DNA from: an uncultured Clostridium sp.
Lineage (GTDB): Bacteria > Bacillota > Clostridia > Lachnospirales > Lachnospiraceae
DNA length: 38,716 nucleotides
Assembly: GCA_947644195.1 (NCBI GenBank)
Contig: CANRZB010000037.1
Span: 1-38,716, forward strand
Direction: 5' to 3'
Within the stretch, counting starts at the first letter, position 1. Every line of letters begins with the position of its first letter. The notes under the pieces are model-generated. The model made no database searches and was not told the origin of the DNA. It was given only the letters and a program-made list of their open reading frames with translations. Both the position numbers and the translations under genes were made by a program. Positions 25,201-32,705 of the stretch are shown in pieces.

Positions 25201-25477
25201 GGAAAAGGCAAGAGCACAGACCAGCCAGTCCTATGGAGAGTGCCTGATGCATGGAACCGAGGGGGATATGGCAGGCGTCCTGACGCAGGTGGAAAAAGAG
25301 ATGTATCAATGTTTTCCAGTGGACCGGAGTGGAACAGAGTTTATTAATCTGTCCAGGGAACCATTGATCCAGGAATGTTTTGTGGAGGCGGAAAAAGAGC
25401 TGGGGGTTACCCCGGCGGCGGAATTGCAGGCAATGCGTAGCAGAAGCCGGAAAGGTAGTTATCGAAGCAGATTGTAA
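22298..25477 (+). CDS. Unknown 1059-aa beta-rich protein with an amphipathic Gly/Ala segment
   Basis: Unrecognised large protein without a signal peptide. Residues 1-610 appear as a succession of beta-rich domains with repeated patterns such as FLFCGKIQ, FVIKGSFTFPA and FYFDGRVDFLSLFHV. Residues about 620-680 are a likely coiled coil (IDQAVQKLRNKINDATREI), and about 684-750 form a long Gly/Ala/Val-rich amphipathic helix region (YAAIGVATAALQVAKKVVEF) that could insert into membranes. The last 300 residues are again helical and charged, ending in a Ser/Arg tail. GGGAGG precedes ATG 22298. Operon context with protease, lysin and DUF2589 genes suggests a structural or pore-like component, which is inference only. 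Confidence 0.72.
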   Translation: MKQKELSYHIAAEGTVLQYPARIMLGSHDGQFLFCGKIQWSGEKLSDSLEVIGDTMADRFRSYVDDLLPSQLPGELTVYYENELLEFGFQESSLYFKLAKAGDSSALLFAFQIPKERTTGQACSTFQNVLEKVADFFGVREFLFYAQTGNHWILPRLAPDSIGVERVPAEIRNCSFMTYSHIVMEGDSVFVKAVRTLFGLKETEVFLGAGKQQFLCMIRIPSFQTGFMESSDMYMLMELGSRPAFVIKGSFTFPAVPGLKFTVDCGVQENEFALEAFAQTTEPVPLFSIFSIGDTCLMIRVSSGITFGLYTNLYIRKIRLFGAVILRVQGSAAVPELLSAAVSDLSIPILMDNLLGTHLNGIEVFDFIRIKGLPFQALSPFGSAMVQNRDIEGIVAHFNAEVKSSSLHLDASQVQITKFGDGVDVTDLKRMRHYYIDASGRLKLMAQFYYATQNTRLGNYTVERGIFICAVIELFGKAFEVLFSFREGEGLLAYARIPEINLGFLQIGASEFSRNSSSALPIAQDSVMAQFVNPQSDGMIFFLSAGKREISFYFDGRVDFLSLFHVDTRIIFCKGLISLDMRTIWLGIFQITLQLRVAYQNFSSGQFAFCLTVDTSPLTEKLTTVIQGIDQAVQKLRNKINDATREIDRAQAHVNELYREIDRFNWKIENCKREIREASWWEKVFVAIAKGIEIGAYEVAKVGIYAAIGVATAALQVAKKVVEFSGKLGEGVLKAVKGVVQGAMSLFYLNYIRLSAHASASRYGNNEISFKAEIGFVALGKTYQLKESITSGQLKSSKVGVFDRTIHQSLDKDLKDIENGAFRSNWQKYRHENYTTMQHCKRLDQAKTHLDSSVAMMTRMQKIYQDEFQTPMEEFDAMNVSLMDALDQAGNTLDTGARAGDVSQLANAMGGLKRSVNYQEKQGVFRDGELAETKELIAEYDEARLLYDKVVSSAERIQKQKDKLEKHQEKARAQTSQSYGECLMHGTEGDMAGVLTQVEKEMYQCFPVDRSGTEFINLSREPLIQECFVEAEKELGVTPAAELQAMRSRSRKGSYRSRL

Positions 25478-25492
25478 GCGAGGAGGGATGGC

Positions 25493-27385
25493 ATGGAACA
25501 GAAAAAACAGAAAAACAGTAAGCCTTTGTGGATGGGTCTGTTGGGGGTTCTGGCAGCCGGGGCAGTCATTACCACGACGAATGGTTTGCAGCGGGAAGGA
25601 GTCCGGGTCAGGCAGTATTCGGAACTGGCGTCCAAAGCATATTGTACGGTGCTGGTATATATGGATGGCAGTGACCTGGAAAGTGATTATGGAGCGGCGG
25701 CAGAAGATTTGGAGGAGATGGAACAGGCGGTCCGGGATTCGGGAATGGATGCCGATACCCTGCGGGTGGTCGTAGAAGCAGGGGGGGCGTCCCGGTGGCA
25801 ATATGAACCTATGCAGGACAAGGAATACGGAAGATTTTGTATTTCTCAGGAAGGAATACAGCACGAGGAAACGTTGGAAGTCCGAAATATGGGCAGTGCA
25901 GATACCCTGACAGACTTCATCAATTATGGTGTGCAGTCCTATCCGGCAGAGCATTACGGCCTGGTGTTGTGGAATCATGGCGCCGGACAGATTGAGGGAT
26001 TTGGCAAGGATTACCATTTTGAAGACGCGTCTCTGCCACTGGCGGAGATCGGGGATGCCCTGGAAGCTTCGGCGCAGAAATCGGCATTTGATTTTATTAG
26101 CCTGGACGCCTGCCTGATGGGAAATCTGGAATTGGTATCTGTGCTGAAAGATAAAACGAATTATCTCATTGCTTCGGAGGAATTGGAACCGCAGAATGGC
26201 TATGATTATAGCTGGCTAAAGGCAGTCGGAACGGAGAGGAAAGAACAGACGGGGGCTCTGGGAAAGACGATTGGGGAGGCGATGTTGGCATCCTATGAGA
26301 CATCCTATGCAGATCAGGAATATAAGCTGACGCTCAGTCTGATTGATATGAAAGCCTATCCGGCGTTTCACGATATCTTTCATCAAATGGTGGAAAATGT
26401 CCTGGAACATGTGGACGAGGAGTTATGCCAGAAGTTTGGTCAGGTTCGTAAAGAATTGCAAGGGTTTGGCAGCAGGCAGGAGGGAATGGCGGCGGAGATC
26501 ATTGATGTCATGGATTTGCTGGAGGCTATGGGAAGCATACAGGAGAACCAGGATCTATGCAGGCAGGCAGAACAGCGGGTGCAGGAACTGGTACTCCGAA
26601 AAGTGACGAGAGGTTATTCGGCGGAACCCTGTGGTTTAAGTATCTATCTGCCGAGCGGATCGAATGAGTGGCTGCAGGACGATATCGCTGTCTATGACGG
26701 GATTTCTTTCTGCGAGACTTACCGGAATTTATTACATCAGTATCGGGACTATCTCATCAAAGAAAATAAAATGGAATGGCGGACTCCTTCCAGGAAAAAG
26801 AAATCCATTCGACTGGAACTAGAGCCGGAGCAAATGGATGAAATTGCTGGGGCGTATCTGTCTGCCTTTTGCCAGACAGAAGATGAAGTTTCCTATCTGC
26901 TCAGTACAGACAGTGATGTGACAATCCATCGAAAGGGGTTTCTGGAATCCACACCGGCAGAAACATACTGGGGATTACAGGGGCAGGTTCTCTGTCTGAT
27001 GGAGACACTGCATACAGATCAATTTACGGAGTACCATGCCCCCGTTTTATATAACGAGGAACTCTGTATTATGGTGATTGGATTTGATGAGGATCATCCA
27101 GATGGAAAAATCCAGACGATTATGCCGGTGGAAGTTTCCAAGCAGGAGTATGAGATTCGGGAGGGAGATCGTATTGTACCGTTGTATCCCTTAAAGGATG
27201 CGGTGGAGAAGTCGGAGAAAATTTATGAAGATTCCTATTACATGGGCGATCCGATTTCGATTGCCAGCCTGGAGAGGGGGGATGCGCTGCTGGAGCAGAT
27301 TTCGGTAAAGCAGGATGCCTGTTCTTATGGTTTTCTGATCCAGGACACAAGACAGCAGTTACATGATACCGTATTGGCAGAATAA
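25493..27385 (+). CDS. Clostripain-like C11 cysteine protease, membrane-anchored
   Basis: A 630-aa clostripain-family (C11) peptidase, expected to cut after Arg or Lys. The N terminus has a basic start then a hydrophobic segment (residues about 12-30), either anchor or signal. The caspase-like fold at about 45-430 contains YMDGSDLE, catalytic H162 in LWNHGAG and C207 in SLDACLMG. The C-terminal 200 residues form a beta-rich domain that I cannot name. AGGAGGG lies ahead of the ATG, and the gene follows the 1059-aa gene by 15 bp, so it is co-translated. It may process the large operon proteins or attack outside targets. Confidence 0.88.
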   Translation: MEQKKQKNSKPLWMGLLGVLAAGAVITTTNGLQREGVRVRQYSELASKAYCTVLVYMDGSDLESDYGAAAEDLEEMEQAVRDSGMDADTLRVVVEAGGASRWQYEPMQDKEYGRFCISQEGIQHEETLEVRNMGSADTLTDFINYGVQSYPAEHYGLVLWNHGAGQIEGFGKDYHFEDASLPLAEIGDALEASAQKSAFDFISLDACLMGNLELVSVLKDKTNYLIASEELEPQNGYDYSWLKAVGTERKEQTGALGKTIGEAMLASYETSYADQEYKLTLSLIDMKAYPAFHDIFHQMVENVLEHVDEELCQKFGQVRKELQGFGSRQEGMAAEIIDVMDLLEAMGSIQENQDLCRQAEQRVQELVLRKVTRGYSAEPCGLSIYLPSGSNEWLQDDIAVYDGISFCETYRNLLHQYRDYLIKENKMEWRTPSRKKKSIRLELEPEQMDEIAGAYLSAFCQTEDEVSYLLSTDSDVTIHRKGFLESTPAETYWGLQGQVLCLMETLHTDQFTEYHAPVLYNEELCIMVIGFDEDHPDGKIQTIMPVEVSKQEYEIREGDRIVPLYPLKDAVEKSEKIYEDSYYMGDPISIASLERGDALLEQISVKQDACSYGFLIQDTRQQLHDTVLAE

Positions 27386-27469
27386 GCCTGTAGTTTCATG
27401 CTTGTTACGGTATGGGTAGGTTTTGGCACTGGAAACTAAAAATATTGATGGCAAAAGGAGGAGACAGGA

Positions 27470-28174
27470 ATGTGTGATAGTTTAGGAAAGAGAGTGAGCA
27501 GAAAGGTAAAGCGGGATGGATTTATCGAAGAGGAAGAATTTGAACAGATCCTGATAGAGGAATACGGTCTCACGGAAGAAGATTTGGAGGACGATGTCGC
27601 CCCCCATGGAAGTGCGGGATCCTTTCATGTCGATAGGGCTGATATTCTGCTACCGGACGGGCAGAGCGTGACCCTGTGTGTAGATAGGAATAGCGATTGT
27701 AATGTCCTGTTGTATCTGGAAAATCAGTTGGATATCCCTACGGTATCCGAGCTGTGGAAAAACAAAGAGAATCAGAAAGCGATCGGCGCATTGATCCGTT
27801 ATCCCGGAGGATGGCATGAGTGGTTGATGGTGGCATCGCTTCCCCTGTTGAAAGCAATGGAAATTCCCCTGGCATGGATTTGGGAATTTCGCACGGAAAC
27901 GGCAGAGTGTCAATTTTATTATCAGGAAGGAGACAGATATTATCCTGGAATTCATGGCGGTGAGGGAAGTACCAGGATGCATAATGATTTATTTCGCTGT
28001 TATTCCAGTGTTTATTTCGAATTTTATCAGGGGCAGTGCAGAGCAGGAGCAGATGCGGCGGGAAGAATTCGGAGCAATCTGCTGAAGTTTGCAGGAGAGC
28101 ATTTTGATGAAGAAATTATGATCCCAGATGCTCTGAGCAGCCTGATTGACCGTTTGGGATCATATGACAGATAA
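27470..28174 (+). CDS. Unknown 234-aa soluble protein
   Basis: I do not recognise it. There is no signal or transmembrane segment. Residues 1-60 are acidic and helical, followed by a mixed alpha/beta part with several Trp and Tyr residues (YPGGWHEWLMVASLP, IPLAWIWEFRTE, YYQEGDRYYPGIHG). A typical AGGAGG ribosome site precedes the ATG. The 84-bp gap after the protease gene contains only a weak 7-bp inverted pair. Its place between the protease and the lysin-like gene suggests the same system. Confidence 0.65.
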   Translation: MCDSLGKRVSRKVKRDGFIEEEEFEQILIEEYGLTEEDLEDDVAPHGSAGSFHVDRADILLPDGQSVTLCVDRNSDCNVLLYLENQLDIPTVSELWKNKENQKAIGALIRYPGGWHEWLMVASLPLLKAMEIPLAWIWEFRTETAECQFYYQEGDRYYPGIHGGEGSTRMHNDLFRCYSSVYFEFYQGQCRAGADAAGRIRSNLLKFAGEHFDEEIMIPDALSSLIDRLGSYDR

Positions 28175-28239
28175 ATCATCCGGTGGGTAGAGTTGGCAGA
28201 CAGCCTGACCGGATACCAAAGAGAAAGGAAGTGGCAAAT

Positions 28240-28746
28240 ATGGGAGTAATGATAGGACATGCATCAATTGATGAGAGAGGCAGGGCGCGTGGCGGCCAGG
28301 CGGGAGACCAGACGGGCAGGGAGGTATGTATCCGTTCCTGGTATAACCATGGATGGAATAAAGTCATCCGCCCGAAAAAAGAAGAGGAGGCGGCAAAAAT
28401 TGCTAAGGCAATGAAAGCAGCATGCAAGAATGACAACATCGGATATGATCAGAACCAGCGCACCACATTGTACGAATTGGCAAAGTCCAAAAAGTGGGAC
28501 ATTGCAGCGGTAAATAAAAAATGTGAAACAGATTGCTCTGCTTTGGTGGCAGTCTGCGTCAATGCGGCAGGAATTAAAGTATCCGGTTCCATTTATACCG
28601 GAAATGAAGCCGCAGCGTTGGAACAGACGGGACATTTTAAGGTACTGACTGACGCCAAGTACACCAAAAGCGATAAATTGTTGAAACGCGGAGACATTCT
28701 GTTAAAAGAGGGAAGCCATACAGCAATTGTGGTGTCTGTAGGATAG
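28240..28746 (+). CDS. NlpC/P60-like lysin without signal peptide
   Basis: A 168-aa papain-fold cell-wall hydrolase resembling phage endolysin catalytic domains. The start IGHASIDERGRARGG plus QAGDQTG and SWYNHGW are typical of a phage-type group in Clostridia. The catalytic Cys is C99 in TDCSALVAVC and the His is H160 in GSHTAIVVS. No signal peptide or wall-binding domain exists, so export would need lysis, a holin-like path or the operon's own machinery. ATG 28240 is chosen for GAAAGGAAG upstream. Its company is not phage structural genes, which makes its location unusual. Confidence 0.75.
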   Translation: MGVMIGHASIDERGRARGGQAGDQTGREVCIRSWYNHGWNKVIRPKKEEEAAKIAKAMKAACKNDNIGYDQNQRTTLYELAKSKKWDIAAVNKKCETDCSALVAVCVNAAGIKVSGSIYTGNEAAALEQTGHFKVLTDAKYTKSDKLLKRGDILLKEGSHTAIVVSVG

Positions 28747-28787
28747 GATGTTTTGTGCAGAGGGCTAAGTGAAAGGAGGCAGCAGTT

Positions 28788-29660
28788 ATGCGTGGAACGA
28801 CAGAGGAAGAGATGGGAATTTCCTTGGAAGACAAGGAAGCGCATGAGGACGGGGAGGCAGAATACCAGGACAATCATTTTATCCGGCTGGAAGAGTTAGT
28901 TTATGCTCCGCTCCACGCTCTGGTAACCTCCAATCAGCGGCTTCGCTCCGAGGTGTTGCAAACGGTGCGCAGCATGGCGACTGTCAAACAGCAGGGACGG
29001 GAAGAGATTGTGCAGCTCAACCATATGAATATCGCCTATGACCAGATTCGGAATGAAGAGGAGGATCATTGTCGGGTAGATAAGCTGCAAATGCAGCTTC
29101 CCCTGCTCTCCCTGGTTCCTTTGAATACATTATCTATTGAGAAAGCGGAGATTCAATTTGCAGCAGAGGTATGTGTGGATGGGGAAGCGGAGGAGAATGT
29201 TGTCAAGGCGAGGATTTGTTCTCCAGAGCAGAGAGACAGTGATTTTCTGCCAAAGGTGCAATATCATTTACAGGTGGGCGCACTTCCGGCTTCGGAGGGG
29301 ATTCTGCGCCTAACGGATCTGCTCAGTGCGAACCAGGTTGTGCAGCAGACGGATACGACTCCAGTGGGAGTGCAGGGAAAAACAGGCACGGATGAGCAGA
29401 AACAGATCTGGAAAGAGATTGACCGCTTGAGAGCAAAAGTCAAGAAATTGAAACAGCTTTACCAAAAAGTGCAGCATATGTTGGAGGAACAGGAAAGGAT
29501 CTATCAGATCAGCAAGGACGGTTTTCAGGAAAATGCTTATGATTATGACCGGGATAAATATGCCATGGTAAAGACCAATATTATGAACAGGATTCTAAAA
29601 TACCAAACGCGTATCATGGATCTGGAAATTGCCTACGGACTGGATCATGATTACGAGTAA
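28788..29660 (+). CDS. DUF2589-related protein with C-terminal coiled coil
   Basis: A 290-aa protein whose middle (residues about 25-195) fits DUF2589: LEELVYAPLHALVTSNQRL for the N-terminal helix, the block LQMQLPLLSLVPLNTLSIEKAEI matching the family PLL-x-x-VP-hydrophobic pattern (written here in part), then a beta strand with acidic residues. Residues about 200-290 form a coiled coil (IDRLRAKVKKLKQLYQKVQ). No signal is present. DUF2589 function is unknown. AAAGGAGG precedes the ATG. It is followed 17 bp later by a second, simpler DUF2589 gene, and the two probably assemble together. Confidence 0.72.
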   Translation: MRGTTEEEMGISLEDKEAHEDGEAEYQDNHFIRLEELVYAPLHALVTSNQRLRSEVLQTVRSMATVKQQGREEIVQLNHMNIAYDQIRNEEEDHCRVDKLQMQLPLLSLVPLNTLSIEKAEIQFAAEVCVDGEAEENVVKARICSPEQRDSDFLPKVQYHLQVGALPASEGILRLTDLLSANQVVQQTDTTPVGVQGKTGTDEQKQIWKEIDRLRAKVKKLKQLYQKVQHMLEEQERIYQISKDGFQENAYDYDRDKYAMVKTNIMNRILKYQTRIMDLEIAYGLDHDYE

Positions 29661-29677
29661 GAGAATGGAGGGATAGC

Positions 29678-30271
29678 ATGGCTGCAGAGCAGTTTACTGG
29701 GATGGATATGGGACAGTTAGTGAGCGCCCCGCTGGTGGCAGCGTGCGATGCACAGATGCAGCTGGCACGGTCTACAGCCGGGTTCATACAGCAGGTGGGC
29801 GTGGACGAACAGGGAAAAACACGGACTGCCAGTTTCCTGTACCAGCAGGAAACCGAAGGAGGGGAACGGCAGGAGATGCAGGTGGAGGTTCCTCTGCTTG
29901 CTGTGGTTCCCTTGCCAAATTTACAGATTGATGAGGTAGGGCTTACCTTTGATATGGAAGTACGGCAGAGTGAGCAGAAGGAATCGGAAATGCAGGCAGA
30001 AGGAAATTTGGAAAGTGGTTTGGGGTTTGGACCTGCCAAGGTATCCATGCGAGGAACCGTCAGTTCGCACAGTCATCATACCAGGGCTTCGGATTATTCT
30101 GCGAAATATCACTTTGAAATTCGTGCCGCCAATCATGGGACGCCCGAAGCGATAGAGCGGGTGCGGGATCTGATGCTGGCTGGAATCGTGCCAGATGATA
30201 GGAAAAACATGCGGGAGGACAAGCGAAAGAATATGGCGCCGTCGGAGCAAAAAAAGCAGGAAAAGAATTAA
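29678..30271 (+). CDS. DUF2589 protein
   Basis: A 197-aa member of DUF2589 with clear family pattern: LVSAPLVAACDAQMQLARS at the start, VGVDEQGKTRTASFLYQ, then VPLLAVVPLPNLQIDEVGLTF. The middle is acidic and the C terminus is Lys-rich (DDRKNMREDKRKNM). A His/Ser stretch (SSHSHHTRAS) lies about residues 128-137. It has no signal peptide. It is the cleaner of the two adjacent DUF2589 paralogues and has GGAGGG just before ATG. The family has no known activity; pairing here suggests a hetero-oligomer. Confidence 0.82.
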   Translation: MAAEQFTGMDMGQLVSAPLVAACDAQMQLARSTAGFIQQVGVDEQGKTRTASFLYQQETEGGERQEMQVEVPLLAVVPLPNLQIDEVGLTFDMEVRQSEQKESEMQAEGNLESGLGFGPAKVSMRGTVSSHSHHTRASDYSAKYHFEIRAANHGTPEAIERVRDLMLAGIVPDDRKNMREDKRKNMAPSEQKKQEKN

Positions 30272-30338
30272 CAGAAATGCCTTTGCAAGGTGGAACACCC
30301 AAAAATAGGAGTTTGAGAGTAAAGGAACGGAGGAAATT

Positions 30339-31073
30339 ATGACAATAAAGGAAAACAGAGATGGGCAGAAATTAACGATCACTCTGACCGGAAGATTAGA
30401 TACCACGACTGCCCCCGCTTTGGAGGAACTTGTCAAGGCAAGGTTGGATGGAATCAGGGAACTGTTCTTTGATATGAAAGGGTTGGAGTATCTCTCTTCC
30501 GCTGGATTGCGGGTATTGCTTCTGGCGCAAAAGGTTATGAACCGGCAGGGGAATATGGCAGTCTGCAATGTGGGGGAGACCGTTATGGAGGTTTTTCATA
30601 TTACAGGTTTTGATGATATTTTAACCATACTGGCACCTCAGGAGGATGCGGAGGTTTTTTCGATCGAGGCAAAGACGGAAAACCTGGGGCAGGTGCTGGA
30701 ATTTATTCGAGGTCAATTGGAGAAACAGGATTGTCCAGTCCGTATTTTGGGACAGATAGAAATCGCTGCAGAAGAGATCTTCGTCAATATTTCCCGCTAT
30801 GCATATGAGACAGGGGTGGGCGATGCAGGAATCCGGGTAGAGGTAGAGCAAGATCCACTGCGTGTGGCGATTACCTTTATGGATCACGGCGTTCCCTATG
30901 ATCCGTTGCAGAAAGAAGACCCGGATACGGCACTTTCCGCAGAGGATCGGCAGATTGGTGGCCTGGGCATCTATATGGTGAAAAAAAGCATGGATCAGGT
31001 CTGCTATGAGTACCAGGATGGTAAAAATATTTTAACCATACGCAAGAAGATATCGGATACGGGGAAGCGGTAG
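30339..31073 (+). CDS. STAS-HATPase fusion: anti-anti-sigma joined to RsbW-like kinase
   Basis: A 244-aa protein joining two normally separate partner-switching parts. Residues 1-100 are a STAS domain (LTGRLDTTTAP; YLSSAGLRVLL) with the phosphorylatable Ser at 53 or 54. Residues about 115-240 are an HATPase of the RsbW/SpoIIAB class with E145, E146 and N150 in the N box, DHGVPYDP at 182-189 and GGLGIYMVKK near 207. All ATP and Mg residues look intact. It would phosphorylate a STAS protein, perhaps itself, and the SpoIIE-type phosphatase downstream would reverse it. There is no sigma factor in the operon, so the regulated target is unclear. Confidence 0.88.
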   Translation: MTIKENRDGQKLTITLTGRLDTTTAPALEELVKARLDGIRELFFDMKGLEYLSSAGLRVLLLAQKVMNRQGNMAVCNVGETVMEVFHITGFDDILTILAPQEDAEVFSIEAKTENLGQVLEFIRGQLEKQDCPVRILGQIEIAAEEIFVNISRYAYETGVGDAGIRVEVEQDPLRVAITFMDHGVPYDPLQKEDPDTALSAEDRQIGGLGIYMVKKSMDQVCYEYQDGKNILTIRKKISDTGKR

Positions 31074-31112
31074 GAGAAAAAGAAAGGTATGTTACGTAGG
31101 AAAGGAACGGAT

Positions 31113-32609
31113 ATGGAAGAAAAGCTGATGCAGTGGATTCGGGAAAATGCAGATACAGAGTTTGGAAAAGAGCATCAATTCTGTAAGATTCAAAGTTTGG
31201 CAGATTATCAACACTATGTACCTCTTTCTGACTATTCGGATTATGCAGATGCCGTACAGCGGATGTATGAGGGAAACAGCAATATCCTTACCGCTTATCC
31301 ATTATATGGTTTTGTCATGACCAGCGGCAGTATGGGAAAACCAAAGAGGATCCCTTTGACAGTAAAAGGATTGGAACCCTTTGCCAGGGCATATGGAGAT
31401 ATCATGCGTCAGGTAGAGGGAATGGCAGGAAAACATCTGCACTTGTCGGTATTTCCTTCCATAGAAAGTGAACTGGGAAATGAGGGGATGATTAGCACCG
31501 CAGCATATCGTTTTCTCTATGAGCAGGGCGAAATACATCTGGATCAATATGTGGGCGGGAAAGATTTTCTGTTTACTGGGGAAGTGGGAGATCATTTCTA
31601 TGTAAAACTGTGGATGGCTTTGCAGGAAGAAAATCTCCTTTCCATTCAGAGTATTTTTCTGTACGACACATTATTGTTCTTTGGTTACTTGGAGGAACAC
31701 GGCATGGAAATTTTGTCTGCCATGGAGAAGGGAGTTATTCCACCCGAAATCCAGCTATCTGAAAAAATAAAAGCCCGGCTCCTGACAGAATTTCGTCCAT
31801 CCATGCAGAGGATTTATTTTTTAAAAGAGGAATTCTGTCAGGGGTTTGAAGCGATAGCTCCGCGAATTTGGAAAAGACTGCATATGATCAGTGGCATTGG
31901 TGGCGATTTTTTTCGTTACCGGGAAAAATTACTGCGAAGATATACGGGAGAGATTCCATGGCAATATTTTATGTATGGGTTATCCGAATGTTTGGCCGGC
32001 TATGCGGAGGGACTGGAGAATCCAAGTTATACATTGATACCGGAGAATGGATATTACGAATTTTTAGACCTGGATACCGGGATTGTCTATCCTATGGGAG
32101 AAGGCAGCATTCATAAAATCTATGAACTTGTTCTTACGAATCGTTCTGGTTTCTATCGTTATCGCTTTGGCGATTTGGTCAAGATTAAGAGATATCAGAG
32201 GGGAATACCGATACTGGAAATCATAGGGAGATCTCAACAGGTTTTGAACATAGCGGGAGAAAAGATAGATGCAGTCATGTTGGAAGCTGCGGTTTTGCGC
32301 TTTGCAGAGAAACAGGAGATGGTCTTTCATGATTATGCAGTGACGGTGGAGGAATCCCGGTTACCAATGGGATATCTGCTGTATTTAGAGCCGGAAAGAG
32401 GCCCGGTTCGGGAATCCGTACAGGAGATGTCACGTACCTTTGATCAGATTCTCAGGGAAATAAATTCCGATTATGATGATCTGCGGAATCGGAAGAAACT
32501 ATCTATGCCCCGAATCTGCTGTCTGCGGAGAGGAGAACTGGAGCACAGGAGGAAGTATCGGAATACGGCACAGAACAAACCGGGACAGTCGGTTCATTGG
32601 AACATTTGA
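31113..32609 (+). CDS. Bacterial GH3-family acyl-adenylating enzyme
   Basis: A 498-aa GH3 (auxin-responsive) family protein. Plant GH3 enzymes adenylate a carboxylic acid and join it to an amino acid; bacterial members are mostly uncharacterised. The ATP P-loop is TSGSMGKPKRIPLT at about 69-83, followed by FMYGLSECLAGYAEG with the conserved Glu, and LVLTNRSGFYRYRFGDLVKI near 345-365. The C-terminal lid ends KPGQSVHW. ATG 31113 has AAAGGA at good distance; ATG 31089 is possible. Next to a MATE exporter it could make an acyl-amino acid or related conjugate that is exported; this is inference. Confidence 0.87.
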   Translation: MEEKLMQWIRENADTEFGKEHQFCKIQSLADYQHYVPLSDYSDYADAVQRMYEGNSNILTAYPLYGFVMTSGSMGKPKRIPLTVKGLEPFARAYGDIMRQVEGMAGKHLHLSVFPSIESELGNEGMISTAAYRFLYEQGEIHLDQYVGGKDFLFTGEVGDHFYVKLWMALQEENLLSIQSIFLYDTLLFFGYLEEHGMEILSAMEKGVIPPEIQLSEKIKARLLTEFRPSMQRIYFLKEEFCQGFEAIAPRIWKRLHMISGIGGDFFRYREKLLRRYTGEIPWQYFMYGLSECLAGYAEGLENPSYTLIPENGYYEFLDLDTGIVYPMGEGSIHKIYELVLTNRSGFYRYRFGDLVKIKRYQRGIPILEIIGRSQQVLNIAGEKIDAVMLEAAVLRFAEKQEMVFHDYAVTVEESRLPMGYLLYLEPERGPVRESVQEMSRTFDQILREINSDYDDLRNRKKLSMPRICCLRRGELEHRRKYRNTAQNKPGQSVHWNI

Positions 32610-32705
32610 TGTGACAGTTGAAGAAGACCGGAAGATCTTGGTGTATCACTGGTTGATGTATCTGAATAATTGGAACGGAGCAGAGGAGAAAGTAGGGAGA
32701 GTTCA

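Noticed and set aside
28240-28746. Part of a prophage together with the recombinase
   Set aside because: No capsid, tail, terminase or holin genes are visible; the recombinase is better explained by the adjacent inverted repeats.
31113-32609. Eukaryotic contamination because of the GH3 family match
   Set aside because: The gene has a bacterial ribosome site, operon spacing and codon use like its neighbours; bacterial GH3 members are known.
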